A stretch of 64,000 nt of DNA from Cephalotus follicularis. Taxonomy: Eukaryota > Streptophyta > Magnoliopsida > Oxalidales > Cephalotaceae. Where the stretch lies: assembly GCA_001972305.1 (NCBI GenBank), contig BDDD01001508.1, forward strand, positions 264,518 through 328,517, written 5' to 3'. The notes under the pieces are model-generated. The model saw nothing but the letters and a program-made list of their open reading frames with translations, was not told where the DNA came from and ran no database searches. Shown here one piece after another: positions 47,601 through 59,676 of this stretch. Within the stretch, counting starts at the first letter, position 1; every line of letters begins with the position of its first letter. A program made the translations under genes and the position numbers.

Positions 47601-50484
47601 CAATAATGTTACTAAATAGTAATACTACTGTAACATTCTGTTTGGCCCCTGAGCCAGTTCATACCTGAATTTAAAAGAAAACCCATGTGTTAAACTTGAT
47701 TATATATATATTTATGGATCTTGGTGTTCATTTATTATTGCACCAAAAATTTAAATATACCATAGCCAATTACAATAGGATAATGTGTCTTTAGCATCCT
47801 AGGATTCGATGCCAATTAAACTAATCAAATCAATGTTTAAGCTAAAGTGATTGACACAGAGAAGATATAGAAATGATTGGATTGTTACATGGACTAATGA
47901 AATATCAGTTCAATTATCAATATATTATTAATAATTTTAAAATATCATTAATAATATTTTAATTTTTTAATAAATAATCATAAATCATGTATTGATTGTT
48001 GTTCATATATTGTTCAAAAACTTAATATTAATAGCATTAATGATATAATAGAGTTTTATGATTATTTGGTCTTATATTACTGAAGTACATTAGTAAAATG
48101 GATTGACTTAAGTAGTCAAGCTTAAAATTACGTTATGAGAGATCCTATAGAAATTTGAATCTATCTACACGGTCTTTGTACACGATGGAATGTATGTAAT
48201 TTCTCATTTTTAGAAATGTGAATTCCTTTTAAGATGGGTTTGCCTTTTATTCTTCTTTGTTTTGTTTTTAATTTGTTTTGAAATGTGTATTCCTTGCTTG
48301 ATTAATATCATGTGTCGTCTTCCTTTATTGCTCACTTTTTTGTTTACTTTACTTTATTTTCTTTAGATCAAAACTTAAAAACTTTCTCCTGAAGTAACCT
48401 AATAATTTTGTTGCTTTCTTTAAAATAGAAATGTCTATTCACAAGTAAATCTGAGGGCTGTGAAGAACAAACAATTTTTTCTATTGCGTATTTAGTATAT
48501 CTAACGTCAATGTGACATGACAAATATATAACATTTAATGTGTCTATCTAACTAGTTGAATAAAATAAAAAAAACTGATACAATTATTATTCTTTCCACT
48601 AGTTAGATAATATTTCATATGCTATACATTTGTTATGTCACTCATATCTTATCAATAACAATTTTGATATATCTAAACTATATATTTTAATATAAGTTTA
48701 TATGGATAATGAATTAGTGTAGTGAGCTCTATTATGTTAGAGCAAAATATCCAATAAAACCCTAGTTTATTTCTTGTATATACAAGTTAAAGTCAACGGT
48801 CTTGATATTCCAAATTGCATGCGTTGGATGTAATGTTTTAAGCAGCTGCTCATATACTTTAAAATGAGTTGACATAATCTCATTTATGATTTAATTAAGA
48901 CATCAATTGACTTTTTTAAAATATTAGTGATGATCTTTCTTAAAGAAAATTTTTTGGTAGACACTTCCTACCACGAGACATGTGGACACATTAAATAATA
49001 TGAATACACATCATCACTTTTGAAAGTTTCTAAAGTAAAAGTCAACTAAATAGATGATATGTTATTATATGATTAGTTGTGTCTATGTACAATTTGATGG
49101 ACTGTGCTACCTAAGAATCTTTCATTTCTTAAATCACAAATGATATTTTGACACTTCATTTATAATCCATTTTGCTCACATCCATTAATCCGCAATTAAA
49201 AATATTTATTATATACTTGAGAAAATCTTTTAGTACTACTGTGGTATTGAATGATAGGTATATATCCATATGTATTTTTTCACATCAACTAGTTTTACTT
49301 GAAAAAAAAACGTAATAGTTATATTTAACCAATACACAAGGCGAAAAAGATATGAAAGAAGTATCATATATGTTATAGAATTTATATACATAGATATATA
49401 TTGATCAACAATAAAACTGCAAAGAATACAATATGTTACATTGAAAACCCCAAACTGAAAAAAAAAACCATGGAAGAGATCATAATTTTACTATAAATAC
49501 AGTTTAACCTTCAACCATATATATATCTAAAAATACTAATATAGCCATCTCAAAAAAAAAAAATCGTCGAAAACTAGGCTTGAATCAAAATGGACATTTG
49601 AATATATGATATATCCAATACTATAATTATATAATACAATAGCATTAGAATTTTATGGTGTGTGTCGCACTTTGAAAAACCTTTGCCATGTTTTATAACA
49701 AAATACAAACTAAACTTATTGTTGAATATATATGCATTAAATGTATTACCAAATTAAACAACTAAACAATTACGATCTGTTCTTATAAGTGATTTCAAAC
49801 TTGCCAAATTAAAAGCCCTTGGTGATCGGGGCCTTTAACGGTAATAATCTCACACATGATTATTATCTTGTTGAGTTAAAATTTGAGTCATTTCAGTTGT
49901 AATGGCATCCATCAACAACTAAACTATAAAATGTAACAAAATGGACAACAAGAAACAGTTGAAGTACGGACAAAAGATGAAAACAGAACTAGATCAAGAT
50001 AAACAAGAAACCTAGTTTTAAATCAACAAAATACCCAACTCTCATTTTATATGACAATAGCAAAATCGTGTTTTCAAGGAACCAATTGAAAATATAAGAC
50101 AAAATAAAAGATACTACTAAATTTTCACATAAGTGATAATGCAAATAAAGAACTGGGATTAAAAGTGAATATATATATTTTTAAAAATAGGGGCAATTAG
50201 TGAAGGCACATGGTGGTGGGTTATATAGATTAGGATGGGACTCTGGATCCAAAAATAAGCAACCAAACAATGATTGATTCACATGCATAGAGTTAGGCTT
50301 TTACAAATATGAGACTGAATTTTCAAATCCGAATCTCTCACACGTGCCCGTATTTATTTTACATTTATTTTGTCTTTTCTGTTTATTTACAAGAATAAAT
50401 TATATTTTAATTATTCATTTTTTAAATCGAATACAATGTAGTACATTAGTTTTATACTAATATAAAATAGTTAATAACAATACT
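44666..50484. other. Long AT-rich intergenic stretch, no gene seen
   Basis: Nearly 6 kb without any supported exon on either strand. Only short tandem duplications and simple AT-rich runs are seen. No inverted terminal repeats or coding remains of transposons could be recognised. Confidence 0.5.
45973..46074. repeat. 51 bp tandem duplication
   Basis: Two copies starting at 45973 and 46024, each TTCTTTGATTGCCATTT followed by 'cacctactgttattggttag'-type sequence, with four or five differences. Confidence 0.9.
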
Positions 50485-51495
50485 TTCTCAACAGTACCCC
50501 ACGTATAAGGGTTTGATTTGTTTAAGGAAACGCCGATATAATGCTCCGATGAGAAGGTAGTGGATGGCTGTTGATGCTTTCCCTGCACAGAGGAACAAAC
50601 ACGTTGAAGGTCCAGGAGGTTGTTCTCCCGGGGACACTCCGACGCTCAAGTTAGACCTTTGCACAGTAAAAACAAGGTTCTTCTGAGAGTAAAAATGGCT
50701 GACATTTGTTCAGACTGTTGAACTAGTATTTATAGTGCTGGGCTGTAACGGTTTGAACGTGAAATGAAGAGGTCTTAACTGTCCCCTAAGGAAATGTCGA
50801 GGATCTCGATCATTTCCCTTGATCTCCGTCAAATATCTCGCCACTTTCCTTGTTGGTAGTTCATCATACCGCTGCTTCCTTATTTAGATGAAGGCAAACC
50901 CCAAGAAATCAGGCAGATTTCATGCCCTTATTCCATAAAAGAAGTGGGGGTCCTCTGTCACAGGGCTGCCGAGGAAGTGAACCACGGTACTGTTGCCGAG
51001 GTGATGGGCCTCATGTTTCCCCTTTCGCTCCTGGGTCTTCATCTTCTGGTGCTTCCACAGTGACGTACGCTTAGGACGCCATGTCCTCTAACATTCACCC
51101 GAGGTTGGGGTCTCTTTGGATACCGCTGAGAAGAAGGTCCTCGGCATCTGTGCAGTGGGGGCACGTCCTCTGCTATGTGTCCGATAGACACCTCGGGTAG
51201 AGGGGGTCCTCGGCACTGGTGCCCTGAAGGAGGTCCTCTGATCCGTACTCTAAGTATGCTCCCCAGGCCGAGGAGGTCCTCGGCGCGGTCGTGCTGCGAT
51301 GCGCTCTTGGTCAAGCTAGCTCTCCTCGGCCCTGGTGTTTGGCGAGGGTCTGCTGACTCGCTACTGTGAGTTGGCTTACTAAACTTCCTCTGACCTATGT
51401 TCGTGTGAGCTTCAAAAAAGGAAAACTCTAGACACGTGGCTTTATCCAAGGAAGACATGTGTCCTTCTTAATATAAACAGAATTTTCCCATATCA
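50485..51495 (-). mobile_element. Solo LTR related to the Tat-type element
   Basis: About 1.0 kb with two LTR-like ends but no internal region. On the minus strand it starts TGATATGGGAAAA. It shares long blocks with the 3' LTR at 1.9-2.9 kb, such as 'ggttgttctcccgggg', 'cactccgacgctcaag' and 'gctgacatttgttcag', and carries the same TATA position. The other half, rich in CCTCGG, is strongly different. ATACT occurs on both sides (50480-50484 and 51496-51500), which fits a target duplication, although the left LTR terminus would then not be a canonical CA. It probably arose by recombination between the two LTRs of a related but distinct family member. Confidence 0.8.
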
Positions 51496-54400
51496 ATACT
51501 CAACAAAATTTCAAGATATGTAAGTATAAACTTAAATTTATTTTATTTTTTTAGGGTATGTAAAACTAGAAAATTTAAAAATATTCATGAAAAATACATG
51601 ATAATTTTTTTTTCGAATATCAAGATATATAATTATATACCCTAATATGTGAAAGAATTTACCCCTAAAAATAATCTTAAATAATTTTGTTTTAATCGAT
51701 CTATTTCAACTTTAATGGACTGAAATGTAATAATTAAAATCTTTTAGATTATTATAAAATTAATGAACTGAATTGTATTTAAAATCAAAATTAAGAGACT
51801 ATAATATCATTTTTTTTCCGTTGAAATATGTATTTTTTCTAGATCTTATAGTGCACTTTTTTTATAATAACTTAAGTTCATTTTACTGCTTTATTACCCA
51901 TATTCATGCAATAAATGTACCCGTACAGCAGGTTCCTTTATTTGCACTATAAATACAAATCTTGGGTGTTTTCATTTTTGAATCCTCAATACTCTTCCTG
52001 TTTTACACTTCCTGACTTGAAATTAAAACTTTATTTATATAATAATAATGTTATGAACGATAATATAAAAAAATAGCTGTTAATAATTACTGAAATTAGT
52101 ATACATTAAATTTTTTAATTTAATTAAATGATTATTTTTTTCAATTTTATTATTTCTATTATGACATAAGAACCGTTACTGTAATTGTGATTTTTAACTA
52201 CCGTTAAAAACATTACTTTTTATAAAAGAATATATGCTGCGCATGGCTTGTTTGACCATCGATGTGACATCGCCACACGTCAGAACTAGCGGTGCACAAC
52301 CTCTCTTTCTTTTAAACACCTCTCTTCTATTTTCATTTATTTCAAGCACCAGAGAAACTCTGATTCTCTGATTTGGACTAAAACCCATTCTTTTTCTCTA
52401 AAAATTTAAATCAATAACTATTGCCATATACTCATTGTAACATTATCTTATACTCTTTTTCATTAAAATTTAAAACAATCGCTATTGCTCACCCCATAAA
52501 AATGCCTTACAATTTTATAAAATGACAGGATTAAATCATTCCCTATTGTTGGTGCTCATTGTCAATGCAATGCCTTAGAAAAATGTCTACCAATCACATC
52601 TCATTAGTTACATTTATGAACTGAAATTGTTTAGCTGTTAGTCTGTTAGGTATACTTACATATGGGGTGAGCCTAGCATTACAGGATATTAATTACTCAA
52701 TGAGATTAAACAATGTCCCTCTTCACAATAACAACTTAGCCCAACTATCAAATTAATATACTCACCTTCTAATGTGGTTTTCACTAGATAAATAACTAAC
52801 CATCAAACTATAAAAACTTATAACTTAATGTATTGAATTTGGTAAAGAAGAATAACGTGGCACAAAAACATCCTTTAGTTACAACATAAAGAACACAATG
52901 TATTTATTTTGGCAGTGCCCGTACAAGCACGAATCTTATTAAAAAAAGTTGGGCCAGCAACCCACAGATTGTTCTTTTATTTGTACAAAAGATAAGGGAG
53001 GCTGATACTTTTATTTGATGAAGTCAAGTTAAGGGATGGTAGAGGAGAGTGGTAATTGCAAAGCAAAAGATTTACATCAAAAAAGGAGAGGATGCAGTCA
53101 TTGACTCACATTAGTCATGTACCACTACCCAATAAACAGCCAAAGGTGTATCGACTGTTAACCACTGCGACATTGAACCTTGAAAACTTGAAACCTACAG
53201 TGGTTTAAGCGTGAGGCTCGAGATGGATCCCACATGCGTTTGTAGTCCCCTTGGCCTTATGACGATAGGACCATGGTCCCCACAATTTACGCGGTTTCTC
53301 CACTTGGTTTTAAGCGTCCTCTCTTGTTTTTTTTTTTTTCTACCTCATTCTATTTTTGACGAGCAATCCATACACGTACCGTTACACAAACATAATAAAT
53401 AAAAAAATATATTATTTTTTTTATATTACAGATATTTTTTATTATTTTAAAATTTTATTTTAAAATTTTATAATTTTTATTAGTTAATTTAATATTTTAT
53501 CTATGAAGATTATTTTTATAAATTTTTAAGTTAATTAGATAACTATAGATATTTTGTTTTTTTTTATTTGTACAGAAATATTAAACTGTTATACGAATTT
53601 CATAATAAATTATTTATAATCATTGAATTATTATATATAAAAACTTAATATCTATAGATATCTAATTGATTTAAAATTTTACAAAGATAATATCCATACA
53701 TAAAACATTAAATTAAACGATTAAATTTATAAAATAATAATTATAAACTGTTAAAACGGTAAAACTCCACACTTGTGAAGGCAAATATTATTTTAAATAA
53801 AGTTTGTTGATAAAATAAAAAAGAAAATTAACGATTAATAATTACATGATTATATATTATTGGTTAAATACATCGTGTGACTTATGCATTGAATACACTT
53901 AAATTTTTTTATTTTATTGTCTTTGGTTTGGCTTTCGTGTTACGGTGTCATTGTAGATAGCTAAAGTGTGAAGCTTTGAGCTTGAACCATTTTAAATAAT
54001 GTTGAATTTAACTCTTTGTTAAAGTTACATGGATGATTGTATCTAAAGATGGATTTCAATATTTTACATATATAACACATATCATTCATAGAAAGTTATT
54101 ATATCATTTAGAATATTAAAGTTTTTAAAACTTTCGTAACATCAAACACTACTCACACCTACCGATTGTATTTGCATTATAACTTTTGTTTGGAGAGTGA
54201 TATTGGTTAATTTTGAATAGAAATAAATGAATGCACGGATCGAGACGGGGGGGAATTTAAAGGAAAATGATGCAAATGGGACGATCAAGTTACAGCCACT
54301 TCAATGCTTAGATTTGAAGCAAAGTGGATTTCAAGTTGAGTTTCTTCATATTCATGTTTTGAATGACACTTGGGGTGATTTGATTGTGTGTCAAAACATT

Positions 54401-55093
54401 GGCAAATATAATCCCCAATGCTAAGAATGGGTGATATAGGTAAATGATCAATGGAATATTGTGGGTTTGATTTTATCCTTTAAGCCTAGCAAGTTGAGCA
54501 GTAGTCTAGAGTCTAGGCTAAACAAAGCAAGATTAAGTGTGCATGCGAACATCCAAAGTTGAACTATTATTTAAGCTAGTAATAGATAAGAAGAAATTGG
54601 ATGCCATTCCATTCTTAGACATGTTACAAATACCCAAATGATGCTTTTAAGGTAATCCAAAGAGAATGCAATTAATTGAATGTGAAATGAAAACCCCCAA
54701 GTCTCCCAATCCAATTAAATCCATTTGTTAAGATCCATGTGCCCTTTGTCAAGTGCCATTGCTCACCAACTTGCCCTACCCAACCAAACAAAATCAACAC
54801 CAAGATCCCATGTGTGGGCACATGCAGTAGCCAGTCCATTTTGAGGCCTGTTGTTGTCTACAATAAATCCCCAAAGAAGTGTCCCCAAAGCATTTCTTTC
54901 AACAAAAAAAAATGAAAATAAAAGAGTAAAATAAATTCACAAAATAGATCTGAGAGAAAAGACTGACAAACAACATTAATTACATTACTAGCCTCTCTCC
55001 TCCATAAGTACCCCCCAACCTTCTTCCCGCTTTCCTCACTCACTCTCTCTCTCTCTCTCTCTCTCTCACGCACATTTTGACGAACACATTGCA
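51496..55093. other. AT-rich intergenic DNA and expansin promoter region
   Basis: No supported exon. Small frames at 52.2 kb and 54.2 kb show no known family. The last 300 bp before 55,094 are less AT-rich and should hold the expansin promoter and leader. Confidence 0.5.
55043..55067. repeat. CT microsatellite in the expansin leader
   Basis: A (CT)12 run 27 bp upstream of the expansin start codon, probably in the 5' untranslated region, where CT repeats are frequent in plant genes. Confidence 0.9.
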
Positions 55094-56945
55094 ATGGCTA
55101 CTACAAGCATTTTCTACATTGCTTCACTACTTTCTCTTTTGACGGTAGCCAATGCCAGAATCCCTGGCGTCTACTCCGGCGGCGAATGGCAGACAGCCCA
55201 CGCCACCTTCTACGGTGGCAGTGATGCCTCTGGAACAATGGGTAGCTCTACATTCCATCAAAACGATTTATATTTTTATCTCTCAAGAAACAAACCCATT
55301 AATTCCCTTTTTTTCCACTGCAGGTGGTGCTTGTGGGTATGGGAATCTGTACAGCCAAGGCTACGGAGTTAACACGGCGGCGTTAAGCACAGCGCTGTTC
55401 AACAACGGGCTGAGCTGTGGCGCTTGCTTTGAGCTCAAGTGTGCTGATGACCCCAGATGGTGTAACCCCGGTAGCCCTTCGATATTGGTCACTGCCACCA
55501 ACTTTTGCCCACCAAACTTCGCTCAGCCTGGTGATGACGGCGGCTGGTGCAACCCTCCTCGCCCTCACTTCGACCTCGCCATGCCCATGTTTCTAAAGAT
55601 CGCTCAGTACCGAGCTGGTATCGTCCCCGTTGGCTTTCGCCGGTCAGTTTCAACGTTTCTCTCTTCTTTCTCTTTTTGTGTTTTTTTGCTATTTATGTTT
55701 TTTGTTTCTTCGTCAAAATAAGTTACTTAACTCATTTGCAGCCTAGCCTAACAATTTGTTGACATTGACATAAATTGGGGCCATGTTTTGCTTTAAATCT
55801 TGAACGTAAAATTGTTAGTTTTAATAGCTTTTGCTATAGAGATTGTAGCTATACTTTGCTTGAAACTACGTTGCGTTATTGATGGCACTCCATTTAATAG
55901 AGGGTTCTTTGTTATAAAATGTGTTCCCTAGTTTCATAGGAGTAATAATATGCATTAAAAAGAACCAACTTGATATATGGGTCGTTTGAGAATGGACTGA
56001 CGTTGATTCAAACAGAAACAACCGAATTCTGTTTCTTTTTATTTTCTTTTCTTTTGGTCACTTCACTTTCGGTTTCTGTCATAGCACACTTTCTAGTTAA
56101 ATTACTAAATTGTCCCAACTTTCATAAGAGTATAAGACAAGACAGTTTCATCAGTATTATTGATTCTCTGTTTATATGACGAAACATATAATAGTTTGGT
56201 GTTAATTCACTTAAACGGCTCAATGGGTCTCTGTTTTTATTATTCTGTCTGATTTGAGTCGGATTAATATCGTTTTTAACTATTTGATTTGAATATAATT
56301 CAAATTTAAATATAATTTGATTAAATTTAAAATAAATCCATTTAAGTTATTACTCACTCTGATTGGCATATCATGATCTAATTGTCACCCTTCTCGCATC
56401 TTATCTGAGTTAGTGAAATAAATGGGGGTAGATAGATATGTAGTTTCACATATGCTGCATTTTCAGTGTAATCAACAAAGACGAGGCACGTTGCCCCAAG
56501 CTGTTTGTTGGGCCATTATTGAATGTGTGAAGGCCCACTTTTTGGACTCTGCACCACAAAATATTTAATTACAAGTCAAACCTTGGGGTTACCGAAAAGT
56601 CCAAACAGTAATAATAAGATTTATTTTTTTTACAGGGTGCCGTGTAGGAAGCAAGGAGGAATCAGATACACGGTTAACGGATTCCGTTACTTTAACCTGG
56701 TTTTGGTAACCAACGTCGCGGGTGCAGGGGACGTAGTGCGCGTGAGCATCAAAGGGAAAAACACGGGTTAGTTAAGCATGAGCCGTAACTGGGGCCAAAA
56801 CTGGCAATCCAATGCTGTCTTGGTGGGCCAGCCTCTATCATTTAGAGTCACGGGTAGCGATAAGCGCACTTCTACTTCGTGGAACGTGGCACCAGCTAAT
56901 TGGCAGTTTGGTCAGACTTTCACGGGAAAGAATTTCCGCGTTTAA
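55094..56945 (+). pseudogene. Alpha-expansin, three exons, premature stop in the last exon
   Basis: Exons: 55094-55241, 55324-55642, 56636-56945; GT-AG introns, frame kept, 777 nt, 258 residues if the internal stop is ignored, as usual for EXPA proteins. Expansins are secreted and loosen cell walls at low pH. A signal peptide covers about residues 1-21. The first domain (double-psi barrel) has 'GGACGYGN' (50-57), the conserved cysteines, and the HFD motif at 131-133. The second, cellulose-binding domain starts near '[13 protein letters not shown]'. Codon 201 is TAG (56769-56771) where the family has tryptophan before '[13 protein letters not shown]'. The frame stays open for another 57 codons to the natural end 'GKNFRV'. 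The lesion would remove more than half of the binding domain. It looks like one G-to-A change (TGG to TAG), and the perfect tail suggests it is recent or a sequencing error. Gene-family number cannot be assigned. Confidence 0.92.
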
Positions 56946-59676
56946 AAAAAATATATATCCATTACTATTACTACTATTGTCTTTTTTTTTTTTTTCCCGC
57001 TTCGATTTTCCTTTTATTTTCCCGGGAAAGTTTGAAGTTTTGGGTCCCCTTGTTACTTTGTTAGGAATTAGAAGAGTGACTAATTACTCGAAGTGTGTGG
57101 GGTAATTTTTATTTTTATTCTTACCTAAGTTTTGTTATTGACGTTTTTGAGGCTGGTATTAATAGGAAAGCCCAGCAATGGTGGAAAGTGTAACCGCTGA
57201 AGTGGCTGCAAACAAAAAGGAACATGTAGCCCGCAGCTCTAATTATATTCTATCACTATAATATCTGATGCTCATTTTTAATGTTTTTATTTTTGGTGTT
57301 CAGTTGTTATTTACATGTTCAATGTGATTGAATCGGCATCACAAATTTAATCTACATTCCTCAAATAAAAATGGGTTTTGAAACATATCTCAAATAACCC
57401 ATAATTAATATGAATCTAGCCGATTATATATGCCATCATTCACACATAATACAATACAACACAATAATTACATATTTGGTTAGTCATTAATTGCCGTAGC
57501 TTGTACCACGAAGACACCAAAATAAAGAATCAAAGATAGTAGAGATGAAACTGTGGTGTAATTTGAAGTTGGGTCATAAATGAACTACTGATCTGGAGAA
57601 GAAACATGTTTCATTTTCCTAGAATATTAGAGTGAGACGTGTGTCCAAGTCTCACCGTCGAAACAAGACAACAATAAATCTGTGTCTGTGTAAGGAAGTT
57701 GAAGGTGTTAAATAAATGTAACGACCATTCTCAGATAGGGCAAACGCAAGAGAGACCATTCGTCCCCACTTGTCGGTTGATGATCATAACACCATGTGCT
57801 GCGGCAGTGAGAGCTTCGTCTCATCTGTTCACATTTCCTTTTTACTTATTTGATGCCTCTCTGGCTTCCTCTTTAAAGTTGTTATGTCTTTAGCATCACT
57901 GCTTTTTGACCCAAGTTTTTGTTAAAGATGATTACTAGGAGATATAATATTTAGCTATTTCCTAAAAAAAAAAAAAGAGTCTCGTAGTCGTTTTCTCTTA
58001 TAAATTGTACGAGTTTCCTTTAACTCACAACTGCAAAAGGAAATCCCACTTTTTTAAAAAGTGGGTACATAGATAAGAATTGTATTCTTCTAAATACTCG
58101 TTATCTTATGACATGTGCCTTTGTGTGAAGTTTATAGAACAGTACTTTTGTTTTTAAACTGGTGTGGAGGATCATTATTTATTTAAATAAAACTCTTTTA
58201 ACAGTTAAACTATAGTGTATAAAATAAAATTTTTATAAATAAATAGATATTTGATTAATTAAAATTTTTGTATAAATGATTTATAGGAATAGATTCATAA
58301 TATAATATCTAGTAATCAGGTTTATAAAATCTAGATTATATATAAATAAAATGTTCATAGATAAAAGAAAGTTAATTCACTTCTATGTGAATATGAATGT
58401 GAATAAATAAAGCATTATTTACTATTATAAGCAAGTATGCCATTACTCACACCAATGGGAATGCAGCCGCAGACGCAGTTCTATGCTTATATCTTCTAAA
58501 CTTTTCCCATAATAATATAGTCAAAGATTGTCTATTATATATATAGTGGCAGCTATTTTTGACATTAAAGCCCGAGCACCAGGTTCTCTTATCTATGAAG
58601 CTCTAAAAGAGGATAACGCTGGCTTGATAGGTGAAAAGGAAAGGGATATGTACCCTTAATTTCTTATATATTGATCATAAACAAATTTCTGTAAGAAGAC
58701 AAAGGGCAAAATGCCTAAAGGGTAAGGTGGAAACCTCTTCCTAGTTGCTACCATAGTCCTTCTCGAAAGTAAAAAGGGATTAATAAATATATTTTTTTGT
58801 TTTGCAATTACATATACTCTTGGTTGAGAGAAATCCATATCTGTTCTCAAGTTTCCTACATTATCTTTTTGGCATATCCTGATGATTTGCAAGTAGTGTT
58901 AGAATCAATGGCCAAAAGTAAGTGAATAAAGGGGTTTTGAGGTCTCTACTTTCCTAGGGACAGTTAACAAAAATGGAACTTGGATATGTGCCAAAACGAT
59001 AATTGATTTTTTTGCTCTACATCAGGAATACGAGCAATTGTTCATCGTACTTTTATTAAATTGAAAATGTAATTATCTTGAATAAATAATACTTTGTTTT
59101 TTATGATTGTAAACGAGTTCAATTTGCTTTTTCTGGAGCTCTAAAAAAGTACCCAATTTGGTATATAATTTTTTTTTAATTTGACATACTACATTAAAAA
59201 AAAATCTCAATACAGTATACGTCGTCAACTGCTATTAACAAAATTAGGAAAATCTTACACTTCATTCAATTACTATATATATATTAACATTTTTTTAAAA
59301 AAATCTCATAATGATATTTTCAAAAGTAGTGATTTCTCAATTTGACGTATGTTTCCTTAATTTTGTTAATGATAGCTGATTACGTACATTACATTAAGAT
59401 TTTTTTTATTGTAGTGCGCTAAATTAGAGATAAAAAATTGTGTACCACAATTGAGAAATCATTATTTTTTGAAGGTCGCATTAGATTTTTCTTTAAAACA
59501 TAGTCTAGTTCTTGTAGATGAGGTAAAACAGATCATGGATTCAAGTATAATGGATAACGGTTAAAAAAATTCACGTTTAAATGGATACATGTTTTAGATT
59601 TATATCTTACTAATTTATTTAAAAAGTTAAGTGAATATTTCTTAAAAGATGATAAAATTCTAAATATAGCGTAAAG
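56946..59676. other. Expansin 3' flank and intergenic DNA
   Basis: Starts with 3' untranslated sequence of the expansin. No further coding frame or transposon end was recognised. Confidence 0.5.

Noticed and set aside
51039..51458. 139-codon minus-strand frame
   Set aside because: Lies in the GC-richer U3 part of the solo LTR; repeated Arg/Pro/Gly codons come from CCTCGG repeats.
52194..52388. 64-codon minus-strand frame
   Set aside because: Too short, no known motif and no neighbouring exon.
54227..54424. 65-codon plus-strand frame
   Set aside because: No family resemblance and no promoter or splice support.
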